A DNA stretch of 64,000 nucleotides from an uncultured Halomonas sp. Its GTDB lineage: Bacteria; Pseudomonadota; Gammaproteobacteria; Pseudomonadales; Halomonadaceae. The DNA lies in NCBI RefSeq assembly GCF_946887195.1, contig NZ_CAMPKE010000018.1, positions 1 through 64,000 on the forward strand, written 5' to 3'. The position numbers were made by a program, and so were the translations under genes. Under the pieces are notes generated by a model. The model was not told the DNA's origin and ran no database searches. It saw only the letters and a list, made by a program, of their open reading frames with translations. Shown here piece by piece: positions 8,815-19,299 of the stretch (its first letter is position 1; the number at the start of each line of letters is the position of its first letter).

Positions 8815-9249
8815 ATGGATCATCGTGTCGCCCGTTCCACCGTGCGCGTGCGCGGCTTTCATCTCGATGGCTACGCTCACGTCAACAACGCGCGCTACCT
8901 GGAGTTTCTGGAGGAGGGGCGTTGGGCCTATTTCGAGCAGCAATTCGATTTGGCGGCGTTGTTCAACGAGGGGTTGGCGGTAGTTGCCGTCAACCTCAAT
9001 ATCAATTACCGCCGAGCGGCGGTGATCAACGACGAATTGGAAATTTTCACCTCGCTCTCGGGGCTCAATCACCGCAGCGCGGTCATGCACCAGGCGATTC
9101 ATCGCGTCATCGACGGCAAGCGTATCGCCGATGCGGACTTCACTTTCATGCTGCTCGATACGCGTAGCGGCCGGACCATGGCAATCGAGGAAAAACTGCG
9201 TGAGACGCTCGTCCCGCTAGTGCTCGCACGCAATGCCTTGCACGGTTAA
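8815..9249 (+). CDS. Hot-dog acyl-CoA thioesterase (FadM/YbgC type)
   Basis: The 144-residue single hot-dog domain hydrolyses acyl-CoA thioesters in the cytoplasm. The active-site region reads [20 protein letters not shown], where the family has D-x-x-G-H-V-N-N-x-x-[13 protein letters not shown] and [20 protein letters not shown] complete the fold. An A replaces the usual Gly before HVNN, as in some FadM homologues. It stands alone, upstream of gyrA and in the same orientation. The chain-length preference cannot be read from the sequence. Confidence 0.8.
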   Translation: MDHRVARSTVRVRGFHLDGYAHVNNARYLEFLEEGRWAYFEQQFDLAALFNEGLAVVAVNLNINYRRAAVINDELEIFTSLSGLNHRSAVMHQAIHRVIDGKRIADADFTFMLLDTRSGRTMAIEEKLRETLVPLVLARNALHG

Positions 9250-9286
9250 ACCCTCAGGATGTGCGCTGCCTTAATCCATCGCGCGA

Positions 9287-9295
9287 TGGTATAAT
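9287..9295 (+). promoter_or_regulatory. Extended -10 promoter of gyrA
   Basis: TGG directly followed by a perfect TATAAT (9290-9295) forms an extended -10 element about 65 nt upstream of the gyrA ATG. No good -35 is seen at 16-18 bp. Confidence 0.6.
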
Positions 9296-9359
9296 CCGCC
9301 GACCGCTTGCGGCCACAGGCCAGCGCTTACCAGTTGCAGTGCAAAGGATTCGACGACCC

Positions 9360-12116
9360 ATGGGTGACATCGCCAGAGAGATTCTGCCAGTCAATATCGA
9401 GGACGAACTGAAACAGTCGTATCTCGATTACGCGATGAGTGTGATCATCGGCCGCGCGCTGCCCGACGTGCGCGATGGTCTCAAGCCGGTGCATCGGCGC
9501 GTTCTGTTCGCCATGCACGAACTCAGCAACGATTGGAACAAGCCTTACAAGAAATCCGCCCGTGTGGTTGGCGACGTCATCGGTAAATATCACCCGCATG
9601 GCGACAGTGCCGTGTACGACACCATCGTGCGCATGGCACAGCATTTTTCGATGCGCTACGTGCTGGTCGACGGTCAAGGAAACTTCGGTTCCATCGACGG
9701 CGACAGCGCCGCGGCGATGCGTTACACCGAAGTGCGTATGTCGCGGCTGGCGCACGAGTTGCTGGCCGATCTCGAGAAGGACACCGTCGATTGGGTCGAC
9801 AACTACGACGGTACCGAGCGCATTCCCGACGTCATGCCGACCAAGTTGCCCAACCTGCTGATCAACGGCTCGTCGGGCATCGCCGTGGGCATGGCGACGA
9901 ATATCCCGCCGCATAACATGGTCGAAGTCATCAACGGCTGCCTGGCGCTGATCGATGACTACACGCTGACCATCGACGACCTGATGGAGTACATTCCGGG
10001 GCCGGATTTTCCGACCAGCGGCATCATCAACGGCAAGGCCGGTATTCTCGATGCCTACCGCACCGGTCGCGGGCGCATCTATGTGCGTGCGCGTCACACC
10101 ATCGAATACCACGAGAAATCCGGGCGCGATCATATCGTCATCTCCGAGTTGCCGTATCAGGTCAACAAGGCGCGTTTGATCGAGAAGATCGCCGAGCTGG
10201 TCAAGGACAAGCGTATCGATGGCATCGCCGAGTTGCGCGACGAGTCCGACAAGGACGGCCTGCGCGTGGTGATCGAGGTCAAGCGCGGCGAATCCGGCGA
10301 GGTCGTGGTCAACAACCTGTTCGCCCAGACCCAGTTGCAGACCGTGTTCGGCATCAACATGGTCGCGCTGGACGACGGCCAGCCCAAGACGCTGAACCTC
10401 AAGGAAGTCCTCGAAGCCTTCGTGCGCCATCGCCGCGAAGTGGTCACCCGGCGCACCCTCTATGAGTTGAGAAAGGCGCGCGAACGCGGCCATATTCTCG
10501 AAGGTCTGGCCGTGGCGATCTCCAACATCGACGAGGTGATCGAGCTGATCAAGGCCTCGCCGAGCGCCGCCGAAGCCAAGGACAAACTGCTCGAACGCGC
10601 CTGGCAGCCGGGCCAGGTCACCGGCATGCTCGAGCGCGCCGGGGCGACGTCATGTAAGCCGGAAGATCTCGACGAGGGCTTCGGGCTATCCAACGATCAT
10701 CGTGAGTACCGGCTGTCGCCGGCGCAGGCCCAGGCCATTCTCGAGCTGCGCCTGCACCGCCTGACCGGGCTCGAAACCGAGAAACTGCTCAACGAATACC
10801 TGAGCATTCTCGAACGCATCGCCGAGTTGACCGAAATTCTGGCCTCCGCCGATCGCTTGCTCGAAGTGATTCGCGAAGAACTGATCGCGATTCGCGATCA
10901 ATACGGCGACAAGCGCAAGACCGAGATTCAAATCAGCCATCTCGATCTGAAGATCGAAGATCTGATCAACGAAGAGGACATGGTGGTCACGATTTCGCGT
11001 AGTGGCTATGCCAAGACGCAGCCGATTACCGATTACCAGGCCCAGCATCGCGGCGGGCGTGGCAAGTCGGCGACCAGCATGAAGGACGAGGATGTCATCG
11101 AGCACCTGCTGGTGGCTTCGACTCACGACACCGTGCTGTTGTTCTCCAACAAGGGCAAGGTCTACTGGCTCAAGGTCTACGAGATACCCGCCGCCAGCCG
11201 TGGTTCGCGCGGCAAGCCGCTGGTCAACCTGCTGCCGCTGGACGACGACGAATCGATCAATACCATGTTGCCGGTGCGCGAGTACCGCGAAGATAGCTTC
11301 ATCTTCTTCGCGACCGCCAATGGCACCGTCAAGCGTACCTCGCTCGAGCAGTTCTCGCGGCCGCGTAGCGTTGGCCTGATCGCCATCGATATGGTGGAAG
11401 GAGACCGTCTGGTTGGCGCGGCGATTACCTCGGGTGACGATCACGCCATGTTGCTGTCGTCCAACGGCAAGGCGATCCGCTTCGAGGAAACCAAGGTGCG
11501 CGCCATGGGGCGTACCGCACGTGGTGTGCGCGGCATGCGCCTGCAGGGCGATGCCGAGGTAATTAGCCTGATCATCCCCAAATCGACGCTGATCGATACC
11601 GAAGCCGATACGGACAGCGCTGACGACGAAAACCTGGAAAGCGTTAGCGAGCTCGATACGGGAGTGGATTGCGAAACAGCCGACACGGCGACTGGTGTCG
11701 CCAATGATGAGCAGATCTACATTCTCACGGCGTCCGAGAACGGCTACGGCAAGCGCACGCGGCTCGAGGAGTTCCCGCTGCGCGGACGCGGCGGCCAGGG
11801 CGTCATCGCCATGCAGACCAGCGCGCGCAACGGCCAGTTGGTCGCTGCCATGCAGGTGGCCACCTGTGACGAGATGATGCTGATCACCGATCGCGGCACG
11901 CTGGTGCGCACGCGGGTCGAAGAGGTCTCGACGACGTCGCGCAATACCCAGGGCGTGATGCTGATCCGCCTCGGTGAGAATGAATCGCTGGTCAAGACCG
12001 TGCGTGTAGACGATCCGTCGGGCGGCGATCCTGAAGCGAGTCCCACTGACGATTCCCAGGCCGATGCCGGCGAAGCGCCAGCGGATGATAACCCCGAAAC
12101 GCCCGATCAGGATTGA
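9360..12116 (+). CDS. gyrA: DNA gyrase subunit A
   Basis: The 918-residue A subunit of gyrase introduces negative supercoils with GyrB. The quinolone-determining region [14 protein letters not shown] is wild type at Ser83 and Asp87 (E. coli numbering coincides), and the catalytic Tyr122 sits in [11 protein letters not shown]. The GyrA box appears as QHRGGRG. The beta-pinwheel C-terminal domain carries a ~40-residue acidic insert (from [15 protein letters not shown]), and the protein ends in a Asp/Glu/Pro tail, making it longer than E. coli GyrA (875). I chose the ATG at 9360 because [17 protein letters not shown] is the family opening. An acidic insert suits a halophile, but its function is unknown. 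Confidence 0.97.
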   Translation: MGDIAREILPVNIEDELKQSYLDYAMSVIIGRALPDVRDGLKPVHRRVLFAMHELSNDWNKPYKKSARVVGDVIGKYHPHGDSAVYDTIVRMAQHFSMRYVLVDGQGNFGSIDGDSAAAMRYTEVRMSRLAHELLADLEKDTVDWVDNYDGTERIPDVMPTKLPNLLINGSSGIAVGMATNIPPHNMVEVINGCLALIDDYTLTIDDLMEYIPGPDFPTSGIINGKAGILDAYRTGRGRIYVRARHTIEYHEKSGRDHIVISELPYQVNKARLIEKIAELVKDKRIDGIAELRDESDKDGLRVVIEVKRGESGEVVVNNLFAQTQLQTVFGINMVALDDGQPKTLNLKEVLEAFVRHRREVVTRRTLYELRKARERGHILEGLAVAISNIDEVIELIKASPSAAEAKDKLLERAWQPGQVTGMLERAGATSCKPEDLDEGFGLSNDHREYRLSPAQAQAILELRLHRLTGLETEKLLNEYLSILERIAELTEILASADRLLEVIREELIAIRDQYGDKRKTEIQISHLDLKIEDLINEEDMVVTISRSGYAKTQPITDYQAQHRGGRGKSATSMKDEDVIEHLLVASTHDTVLLFSNKGKVYWLKVYEIPAASRGSRGKPLVNLLPLDDDESINTMLPVREYREDSFIFFATANGTVKRTSLEQFSRPRSVGLIAIDMVEGDRLVGAAITSGDDHAMLLSSNGKAIRFEETKVRAMGRTARGVRGMRLQGDAEVISLIIPKSTLIDTEADTDSADDENLESVSELDTGVDCETADTATGVANDEQIYILTASENGYGKRTRLEEFPLRGRGGQGVIAMQTSARNGQLVAAMQVATCDEMMLITDRGTLVRTRVEEVSTTSRNTQGVMLIRLGENESLVKTVRVDDPSGGDPEASPTDDSQADAGEAPADDNPETPDQD

Positions 12117-12122
12117 TGGACC

Positions 12123-12148
12123 GCGACCGCCGCTCAGCCGGCGGTCGC
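12123..12148 (+). terminator. Hairpin after gyrA
   Basis: A 10-bp GC-rich stem (GCGACCGCCG / CGGCGGTCGC) with a 6-nt loop begins seven bases after the gyrA stop. The tail is TTCGGT, so it is a weak intrinsic terminator or a pause or stabilising hairpin before serC. Confidence 0.5.
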
Positions 12149-12174
12149 TTCGGTAATAGCCACGAGAACCACTG

Positions 12175-13257
12175 ATGACACGTCATTATAATTTCTGTGC
12201 CGGTCCCGCCGCGTTGCCCACCAAGGTATTGGAGCGCGCCCGCGAAGAATTGCTCGATTATCGGGGGCACGGCTTGTCGGTCATGGAGATGAGCCACCGT
12301 AGCCCGGAATTCATCGCCATCGCCGAAGCCGCCGAGGCCAATCTGCGTTCGCTGTTGAACATGCCGGATAACTATCGGGTGCTGTTCATGCAGGGTGGCG
12401 CATCAATGCAATTCGCCATGCTGCCCTACAATCTGCTGGGTAACGGCGGCACACCCAACTATTTATATACCGGCATCTGGGGCAAGAAGGCCATCGCCGA
12501 GGCCAAACATCTGGGCGGCGCCCATGTGGCGGCGTCCAGCGAGGCCAATGGCCTGAGTGCCGTGCCACGCCCTGACGATATCGCGCTCTCGAGCGATGCC
12601 GCGTATCTGCATTACACCGCTAACGAGACCATCGGCGGTCTGGCGTTCGATTACATCCCCGAGGCCGACGTACCGCTCGCCTGCGATATGTCATCATCGA
12701 TTCTGTCCGGCCCGCTGGATGTGTCGCGCTTTGGCGTAATCTATGCCGGCGCGCAGAAGAACATCGGCCCGGCGGGGTTGACGCTAGTCATCGTGCGCGA
12801 CGATCTGCTCGACCGCGCGCGCCCCGACACACCGACCATGTTCAATTACCGGGTGATGGCCGAGAACGGTTCGATGTTCAACACACCGCCGACCTACGCC
12901 TGGTACCTGACCGGGCTGGTTTTCGAGTGGTTGCAGGACGACATCGGTGGGCTCGCGGCGATGAACGCCATCAACGAGCGCAAGGCGGCCAAGCTATATG
13001 GCGCCATCGATGCCAGCGACTTCTATAGTAACCCGATCGTACCGGCGAATCGATCGCGTACCAACGTGCCTTTCGTGCTGGCCGATGCATCGTTAAATGA
13101 TGCCTTTCTCTCAGATGCCATCGATGCGGGGCTGCTCAATCTGAAAGGGCATCGCAGCGTCGGTGGCATGCGCGCCAGCCTCTACAACGCCGTGCCCGAA
13201 GCGGCGGTGGATGCGTTGGTGAATTTCATGGGCGATTTCGAGAAGCGTCGTGGCTGA
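12175..13257 (+). CDS. serC: Phosphoserine aminotransferase
   Basis: The 360-residue PLP enzyme converts 3-phosphohydroxypyruvate and glutamate to phosphoserine, and also serves pyridoxal phosphate synthesis. The PLP lysine lies in YAGAQKNIGPAG, and the opening YNFCAGPAALP is the SerC signature. It starts 58 nt after gyrA and is followed 15 nt later by pheA. The serC-pheA-tyrA/aroA-cmk-rpsA order is the conserved gammaproteobacterial serine/aromatic cluster. Confidence 0.96.
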   Translation: MTRHYNFCAGPAALPTKVLERAREELLDYRGHGLSVMEMSHRSPEFIAIAEAAEANLRSLLNMPDNYRVLFMQGGASMQFAMLPYNLLGNGGTPNYLYTGIWGKKAIAEAKHLGGAHVAASSEANGLSAVPRPDDIALSSDAAYLHYTANETIGGLAFDYIPEADVPLACDMSSSILSGPLDVSRFGVIYAGAQKNIGPAGLTLVIVRDDLLDRARPDTPTMFNYRVMAENGSMFNTPPTYAWYLTGLVFEWLQDDIGGLAAMNAINERKAAKLYGAIDASDFYSNPIVPANRSRTNVPFVLADASLNDAFLSDAIDAGLLNLKGHRSVGGMRASLYNAVPEAAVDALVNFMGDFEKRRG

Positions 13258-13272
13258 GCGCAGGAGAACGTG

Positions 13273-14364
13273 ATGAGTGACTCACCTATCAATCTCGATG
13301 CGCTGCGTGAGCGCATCGACTATATCGATGGCGAAATCCTGCGTCTGATCAGCGAGCGTGCCGATTGCGCGCAGCAGGTCGCGCGGGTCAAGAGTGCTGA
13401 CGACCCGAAGGCGGTGTTCTATCGCCCCGAGCGCGAGGCGCAGGTGCTACGGCGCATCATGGCGCTGAATAGCGGCCCGCTGGATGCCGAGGAAATGGCC
13501 CGGCTGTTTCGCGAGATCATGTCCGCCTGCCTGGCGCTGGAACAGCCGGTCAAAGTCGCCTATCTGGGGCCGGAGGGTACCTTTACTCAGCAGGCGGCGC
13601 TGAAGCATTTCGGCGAGAGCGCCAGGAGCCTGCCGATGGCCGCCATTGATGAGGTGTTTCGCGAAGTCGAGGCTGGTGCGGCGAACTATGGCGTAGTGCC
13701 GGTGGAGAATTCCACCGAAGGTGTGATCAACCATACGCTGGACTCGTTCATGGATTCGTCGATGCGAATCTGTGGCGAGGTCGTACTGCGCATTCATCAT
13801 CACTTGCTGGTGGCGGGCACCACGCGCAAGGACAAGATTTCGCGCATCTACTCTCATCCGCAGTCGTTCGCGCAGTGCCGCAAGTGGCTGGATTCCCATT
13901 ATCCCCAGGCCGAGCGCGTGCCGGTGTCGTCCAACGCCGAGGCCGCGCGGCTGGTCAAGACCGAGTGGCACAGCGCCGCCATCGCCGGCGACATGGCGGC
14001 CAAGCTCTATGAGCTGGAGCGGGTCGCCGAGAAGATCGAGGATCGTCCCGACAATTCGACGCGCTTTCTGATCATCGGCAATCAGGACATACCGCTGTCC
14101 GGTGATGACAAGACCTCGCTAGTCGTGGCGATGCGCAACCAGCCCGGTGCATTGCACGATTTGCTGGAGCCGTTTCATCGTCATCAGGTCGATCTGACGC
14201 GCCTGGAGACGCGCCCCTCGCGCACCGGCGTATGGAATTATGTCTTCTTCATCGATTTCAAGGGCCATCGCGATCAGCCCGAGGTGGCTGCGGTAATCGA
14301 AGAAGTGCGCCTGCGCGCCGCCGAAATCAAGGTGCTTGGCTCTTATCCGCAGGGCGTGCTCTAG
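13273..14364 (+). CDS. pheA: Bifunctional chorismate mutase / prephenate dehydratase
   Basis: The 363-residue P-protein takes chorismate to phenylpyruvate. It has an AroQ-type chorismate mutase domain (~5-90, LRERIDYIDGEILRLISERA), a prephenate dehydratase domain (~95-275, VAYLGPEGTFTQQAA, VPVENSTEGVINHTLD, DNSTRFLII) and a C-terminal ACT domain with the Phe-binding GALHDLLEPF and ETRPSR motifs. The ATG at 13273 follows AGGAG by six bases; a GTG one codon upstream is less likely. The stop is two bases before the tyrA::aroA start, so translation is coupled. Confidence 0.96.
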   Translation: MSDSPINLDALRERIDYIDGEILRLISERADCAQQVARVKSADDPKAVFYRPEREAQVLRRIMALNSGPLDAEEMARLFREIMSACLALEQPVKVAYLGPEGTFTQQAALKHFGESARSLPMAAIDEVFREVEAGAANYGVVPVENSTEGVINHTLDSFMDSSMRICGEVVLRIHHHLLVAGTTRKDKISRIYSHPQSFAQCRKWLDSHYPQAERVPVSSNAEAARLVKTEWHSAAIAGDMAAKLYELERVAEKIEDRPDNSTRFLIIGNQDIPLSGDDKTSLVVAMRNQPGALHDLLEPFHRHQVDLTRLETRPSRTGVWNYVFFIDFKGHRDQPEVAAVIEEVRLRAAEIKVLGSYPQGVL

Positions 14365-14366
14365 AT

Positions 14367-16628
14367 ATGTCGGTGGGGCTTTCGCACGATGCCAGCGGTG
14401 TCGATGAAACGCGTATCCTGATCGTCGGCCTGGGATTGATCGGCGGTTCGCTGGCCGCCGCGCTCAAGGCCGCCGGGTTCAGCGGCGAGATCGTCGCCTG
14501 CGACCCGGATGCCGACGAGATCGAACGTGGCATCGGCATGGGCGTGATCGATTTCGGCGGCACCGAGCTTACCCCGCTGGTGGCCGGTAGCTCGCTGATC
14601 GTGCTGGCTGTGCCGGTGCTGGCGATGGAATCGGTCATGGGTGAATTGGCGCCGTTGATCGGCGATCAGGTGCTGACCGATGTCGGCAGCACCAAGTTGG
14701 CGATTCGCCGCGCCGCCGAGCGCGTGTTCGGCGCGTTGCCGCAGCGCTTCGTATTGGGGCATCCGATTGCCGGTTCGGAGAAGACCGGCGTGGCGGCCGC
14801 CAATGCCGATCTGTATCGCCGTCACAAGGTGATTTTGACCCCGCAGCCCGATACCGATCGCGATGCCGTGGCTCGTGTGCGTGCATTGTGGAACGCCTGC
14901 GCCGCCGATGTGCTGGAGATGGACGTCGAGCGCCACGATCAGGTGCTGGCGCGCACCAGCCATTTGCCACATTTATTGGCTTTTTCACTGGTCGATACCC
15001 TGGCGCGCCAGGACGAACGGCTGGATATCTTTCGCTACGCCGCTGGCGGTTTTCGCGATTTCACGCGTATCGCCGGTAGCGATCCGGTGATGTGGCGCGA
15101 TATTTTCGTCGCCAACCGCGACGCGGTGCTCTCGGCACTGGATGATTTCGAAGCCGGTGTCGCTCGCTTGAGAAATGCGGTAGCCGCTGGCGATGGCGAC
15201 AGCCTATTGGCGACGTTCGACCGGGCCAGTCATGCCCGACACTATTTCGATACCCTTTTGAACCAGACGAGATATCAGGCGATGGAACAACGCAATGTCC
15301 GTTACCGGGTCAGCCCGGGAGGCAGCGTCGCTGGCGCTATCCGCGTACCCGGCGACAAATCGATCTCGCACCGCTCGATCATGCTCGGTGCGCTTAGCGA
15401 AGGTGTCACCCAGGTGCAGGGCTTTCTCGAGGGCGAGGATAGCCTGGCCACGTTGCAGGCTTTTCGCGAGATGGGGGTTGCCATCGAAGGCCCGCATCAG
15501 GGCCGGGTCACTATTCATGGCGTTGGATTGCATGGCCTGAAAGCGCCCGCCGGGCCGCTCTATGTCGGCAATTCCGGTACCGCCATGCGCCTGTTCACGG
15601 GGCTTCTGGCCGGGCAGGCTTTCGATACCGAACTGACCGGCGACGCCTCGCTGACCAAGCGCCCGATGGACCGGGTCGCCAAGCCGCTGCGCCAGATGGG
15701 CGCAGTGATCGAGACCGCCGAGGGTGGCCGGCCACCGCTCAAGATCAAGGGCGGCCAATCGCTCAAGGGCATCGATTACGACATGCCGATGGCCAGCGCT
15801 CAGGTCAAGTCCTGCCTGCTGCTGGCGGGCCTGTACGCCGAAGGCGAAACCCGCGTGCGCGAACCGGCGCCGACGCGCGATCATACCGAACGCATGCTCA
15901 ATGGCTTCGGTTACCCGGTCAGCCGTGAAGGGGACATTGCTCGCTTGAATGGCGGAGGGCGCCTGGCCGCTGGGCCGATCGACGTGCCATCGGATATCTC
16001 CTCGGCGACGTTTTTCCTGGTCGCCGCCGCGATTACTCCGGGTTCGGATCTGGTTCTCGAGCATGTCGGCATCAACCCCACGCGCGTCGGGGTGATCAAT
16101 ATCCTCGAGGCGATGGGCGCGGATATCGAGCTGAGCGATGAGCGCGAAGTCGGCGGCGAGCCGGTCGCCAACCTGCGCATTCGACATGCGCCGCTCAAGG
16201 GTATCGATATTCCAACCGACCAGGTGCCGCTGGCGATCGATGAATTCCCGGCGCTGTTCGTTGCCGCCGCCAACGCCGAGGGCACCACGCGCTTGCGCGG
16301 CGCGGAGGAGCTGCGCGTCAAGGAGTCCGACCGCATCCAGGCGATGGCCGATGGGCTGAGCATACTCGGTGTCGACAATACCGTGCATGACGATGGCATC
16401 GACATCGTCGGTCGTCTTGACGGTCAGGGAGCCGGCGGTGCCAGCTATGGCGGGGGGCGCATCGATAGCCTGGGCGACCATCGTATCGCCATGGCGTTTA
16501 CGGTGGCGGGCCTGCGGGCCAGCGATGAGATCGTCATCGACGATTGCGCCAACGTGGCGACGTCGTTTCCCGGCTTCGTCGAACTGGCGCGCCGCGTCGG
16601 TCTGTGCGTTGAGGAGGCGGGCGCATGA
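14367..16628 (+). CDS. tyrA-aroA: Fused prephenate dehydrogenase / EPSP synthase
   Basis: One uninterrupted 753-residue frame joins two enzymes. Residues ~15-295 are a TyrA-type prephenate dehydrogenase with a Rossmann motif GLGLIGGSLAAALK and the substrate segment HPIAGSEKTGV. Residues ~310-750 are 5-enolpyruvylshikimate-3-phosphate synthase, starting RVPGDKSISHRSIMLGAL, with GNSGTAMRLFTGLL and LRVKESDRI. The aroA half could start on its own at an internal ATG near 15283, but no stop separates the two. Such fusions are known in Pseudomonas and relatives. In Pseudomonas hisC usually lies between pheA and tyrA; it is absent here. Shikimate-pathway flux would thus be physically linked to tyrosine synthesis. 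Confidence 0.95.
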   Translation: MSVGLSHDASGVDETRILIVGLGLIGGSLAAALKAAGFSGEIVACDPDADEIERGIGMGVIDFGGTELTPLVAGSSLIVLAVPVLAMESVMGELAPLIGDQVLTDVGSTKLAIRRAAERVFGALPQRFVLGHPIAGSEKTGVAAANADLYRRHKVILTPQPDTDRDAVARVRALWNACAADVLEMDVERHDQVLARTSHLPHLLAFSLVDTLARQDERLDIFRYAAGGFRDFTRIAGSDPVMWRDIFVANRDAVLSALDDFEAGVARLRNAVAAGDGDSLLATFDRASHARHYFDTLLNQTRYQAMEQRNVRYRVSPGGSVAGAIRVPGDKSISHRSIMLGALSEGVTQVQGFLEGEDSLATLQAFREMGVAIEGPHQGRVTIHGVGLHGLKAPAGPLYVGNSGTAMRLFTGLLAGQAFDTELTGDASLTKRPMDRVAKPLRQMGAVIETAEGGRPPLKIKGGQSLKGIDYDMPMASAQVKSCLLLAGLYAEGETRVREPAPTRDHTERMLNGFGYPVSREGDIARLNGGGRLAAGPIDVPSDISSATFFLVAAAITPGSDLVLEHVGINPTRVGVINILEAMGADIELSDEREVGGEPVANLRIRHAPLKGIDIPTDQVPLAIDEFPALFVAAANAEGTTRLRGAEELRVKESDRIQAMADGLSILGVDNTVHDDGIDIVGRLDGQGAGGASYGGGRIDSLGDHRIAMAFTVAGLRASDEIVIDDCANVATSFPGFVELARRVGLCVEEAGA

Positions 16629-16640
16629 CGGGGAGGGCGT

Positions 16641-17336
16641 ATGAATAGCCAAGCGCAGGCGCCGGTATTGGCCATCGATGGCCCCGGCGGCGCCGGCAAG
16701 GGTACGGTCAGCCGATTGATCGCCGAGCGGCTGGGCTGGCACCTGCTCGATTCCGGCGCGCTTTATCGCCTGACCGCCCAGGCAGCGCTCAAGCATGGCG
16801 TGGCGCTCGATGACGAGCCGGCGCTGGCGCGGCTGGCCGCAACGCTGGATGTGGCGTTTCTTGCCGAAGATGGCGATGCAACGGTGGTTCTCGAAGGCGA
16901 GGACGTCGGTGCGGCGATTCGTACCGAGCAGGCTGGCGAGCGCGCGTCACAAGTCGCGGCCCTGCCAGCGGTGCGCAGTGCGCTACTGGCGCGCCAGCGC
17001 GGCTTCAATAAGCCGCCGGGACTGGTCGCCGATGGCCGCGATATGGGCACGGTGGTTTTCCCCGGTGCGGCGCTGAAAATCTTCCTCACCGCCTCGGCCG
17101 AGGAGCGTGCCCGGCGGCGCTTCCTTCAGTTGCGCAGGGCAGGCGTAGATGCTAGTCTACCGAGTCTTTTGAAAGAGATTCAGGCTCGAGATGCGCGCGA
17201 TATGCAGCGCGCGGTGGCCCCGCTCAAACCGGCAGACGATGCCGTCGAGTTGGACACCACGGAGCTTGCGATACCGGACGTCGTGGATCGCATTCAACGA
17301 CTTCTCGCCGATTCGGGCCATGCGCCCACGGCTTGA
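16641..17336 (+). CDS. cmk: Cytidylate kinase
   Basis: The 231-residue kinase phosphorylates CMP and dCMP. The P-loop reads [12 protein letters not shown] near the N-terminus, and the CMP-binding region includes [13 protein letters not shown] and [13 protein letters not shown]. It follows aroA by 12 nt with GGGGAGG upstream of the ATG. The position between aroA and rpsA is conserved in gammaproteobacteria. Confidence 0.96.
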   Translation: MNSQAQAPVLAIDGPGGAGKGTVSRLIAERLGWHLLDSGALYRLTAQAALKHGVALDDEPALARLAATLDVAFLAEDGDATVVLEGEDVGAAIRTEQAGERASQVAALPAVRSALLARQRGFNKPPGLVADGRDMGTVVFPGAALKIFLTASAEERARRRFLQLRRAGVDASLPSLLKEIQARDARDMQRAVAPLKPADDAVELDTTELAIPDVVDRIQRLLADSGHAPTA

Positions 17337-17523
17337 TTCCTTGATGTGACAACACATCCGGAGCCCCCGGCAAGATGTCATGACGTGGCCCGGCAACCAC
17401 CTGAAAGCCGGCCCAGGTCGAACCAGCGCCAACATCCCCGGGGACATGTGGATTAGGCCCGCGCTCGCTGGTGGCGCGGAGAAGGCGACAACCGCCATTT
17501 AACGTTGATCACGTAGGATGCTC
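17337..17523 (+). other. rpsA leader region
   Basis: This 187-nt untranslated segment between cmk and rpsA contains several short self-complementary stretches, such as CCCCGGGG at 17439-17446. S1 of E. coli represses its own translation through structured leader RNA, and a similar role is plausible here. I could not fold it reliably by eye, and no conserved sequence motif is recognised. Confidence 0.35.
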
Positions 17524-19200
17524 ATGAGCGAAAGCTTTGCTGAACTGTTTGAACAGTCTCTCCAGGACATCAATATGGAACCCGGTGCCATCGTCATGGC
17601 GACCGTGGTGGATATCGATGGCGACTGGATTACCGTCAACGCCGGTCTGAAGTCCGAAGGGCAGATTCCTTCTGCTCAGTTCAAGGACGACAACGGCCAG
17701 TTGAACATCAGTATCGGTGACGAAGTCAAGGTCGCGTTGGAAGCCGTGGAAGACGGTTTCGGCGAAACCCGTCTGTCCCGCGAGAAGGCCAAGCGCGCCG
17801 AAGCGTGGAAAGAACTGGAAGCGGCCTTCGAGAAAGACGAAATCGTCAAGGGCGTGATCAACGGTAAGGTCAAGGGCGGTTTCACCGTCGACGTAGCGAC
17901 GATTCGCGCCTTCCTGCCGGGTTCCCTGGTGGATGTGCGTCCGGTGCGCGATACCGCACACCTGGAGAACAAAGAGCTCGACTTCAAGGTCATCAAGCTC
18001 GATCCCAAGCGCAACAACGTGGTCGTTTCCCGCCGCGCCGTGCTCGAAGCCGAGAACAGCGCCGAGCGTGAAGCGCTGCTGGCGACCCTGCAGGAAGGCC
18101 AGCAGATCAACGGTATCGTCAAGAACCTCACCGATTACGGTGCGTTCGTCGATCTGGGCGGCGTCGATGGCCTGCTGCACATCACCGACATGGCCTGGAA
18201 GCGTATCAAGCATCCTTCCGAAATCGTTGCCGTGGGCGACGAAATCAACGTCAAGGTGCTCAAGTTCGATCGCGAGCGCAATCGCGTATCGCTGGGCCTG
18301 AAGCAACTCGGCGAAGATCCTTGGGTCAACATCAAGGATCGTTACCCGGAAGGCATGAAGGTTCACGCCCGCGTCACCAACCTCACCGACTACGGCTGCT
18401 TCGCCGAGCTGGAAGAGGGTGTCGAGGGTCTGGTTCACGTCTCAGAAATGGACTGGACCAACAAGAACATTCACCCGTCCAAGGTGGTTCAGGTCGGTGA
18501 CGATGTCGAAGTCATGGTGCTGGATATCGACGAAGAGCGTCGTCGTATCTCACTGGGTATCAAGCAGTGCGCCACCAATCCGTGGGAAGACTTCAACGCG
18601 CGCTACAACAAGGGCGATCGCGTTGCCGGCACCATCAAGTCGATCACCGATTTCGGTATCTTCATCGGGCTGGAAGGCGGCATCGACGGCCTGGTGCATC
18701 TGTCCGACATTTCCTGGACCGAGACCGGCGAAGAGGCTGTTCGCCAGTTCAAGAAGGGCGATGAAGCCGAAGCGGTCATCCTGTCGATCGATCCAGAGCG
18801 CGAGCGCATCTCTCTGGGCATCAAGCAACTCGAGACCGATCCGGTGTCCGAGTTCCTGGCGGTCAACGACAAGGGTGCCATCGTCACCGGTCGCGTGGTC
18901 GAAGTCGATGCCAAGGAAGCCCTCGTAGAACTGGCGACCGATGTCATCGCCGTGCTGAAAGCCTCCGAAATCAGCGCTGACCGTGTCGAAGACGCACGTA
19001 ACGTGCTGAATGAAGGCGACAGCGTCGAAGCGCGCATCGTCGGTGTGGATCGCAAGAATCGCGCGATCAACCTGTCGATCAAGGCGAAGGATCAAGCCGA
19101 GCCGCGCCGCAGCGCCGGCAAGCCGCGCGAGCAGGAAGTCGAGAGCGGTGGCCCGACCACCATCGGCGACCTGATCAAGCAGCAGATGGGCCAGGACTGA
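17524..19200 (+). CDS. rpsA: 30S ribosomal protein S1
   Basis: The 558-residue protein carries six S1 RNA-binding repeats, seen as recurring G-x-V-x-x-(I/L)-x-D-[YF]-G and GLVH(V/L)S-type blocks. S1 delivers mRNA to the small subunit. The length matches E. coli (557). I chose the ATG at 17524 ([13 protein letters not shown]) because AGGA lies seven bases upstream; the ATG two codons earlier overlaps that ribosome binding site. Downstream there is no ihfB, which commonly follows rpsA in enterics. Confidence 0.97.
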   Translation: MSESFAELFEQSLQDINMEPGAIVMATVVDIDGDWITVNAGLKSEGQIPSAQFKDDNGQLNISIGDEVKVALEAVEDGFGETRLSREKAKRAEAWKELEAAFEKDEIVKGVINGKVKGGFTVDVATIRAFLPGSLVDVRPVRDTAHLENKELDFKVIKLDPKRNNVVVSRRAVLEAENSAEREALLATLQEGQQINGIVKNLTDYGAFVDLGGVDGLLHITDMAWKRIKHPSEIVAVGDEINVKVLKFDRERNRVSLGLKQLGEDPWVNIKDRYPEGMKVHARVTNLTDYGCFAELEEGVEGLVHVSEMDWTNKNIHPSKVVQVGDDVEVMVLDIDEERRRISLGIKQCATNPWEDFNARYNKGDRVAGTIKSITDFGIFIGLEGGIDGLVHLSDISWTETGEEAVRQFKKGDEAEAVILSIDPERERISLGIKQLETDPVSEFLAVNDKGAIVTGRVVEVDAKEALVELATDVIAVLKASEISADRVEDARNVLNEGDSVEARIVGVDRKNRAINLSIKAKDQAEPRRSAGKPREQEVESGGPTTIGDLIKQQMGQD

Positions 19201-19238
19201 TCGGCCTTTCCAGGCACCCAGTAAAGGGTCCCTGAATC

Positions 19239-19274
19239 AAAAAACCGCGATCTCTATGGGGTCGCGGTTTTTTT
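19239..19274. terminator. Bidirectional terminator between rpsA and trmJ
   Basis: AAAAAACCGCGA (19239-19250) pairs with TCGCGGTTTTTT, giving A and T tracts on both sides. It can end rpsA on the plus strand and trmJ on the minus strand. Confidence 0.85.
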
Positions 19275-19299
19275 GTGCATGATTATTGTGTGGCTACTT

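Noticed and set aside
9327..10493. Long antisense frame across gyrA (388 codons), and similar ones across aroA, rpsA, acnB and glnS
   Set aside because: High-GC codon bias keeps the opposite strand open. The translations are low-complexity His/Gln/Arg/Leu-rich, lack family motifs and ribosome binding sites, and the sense genes are certain.
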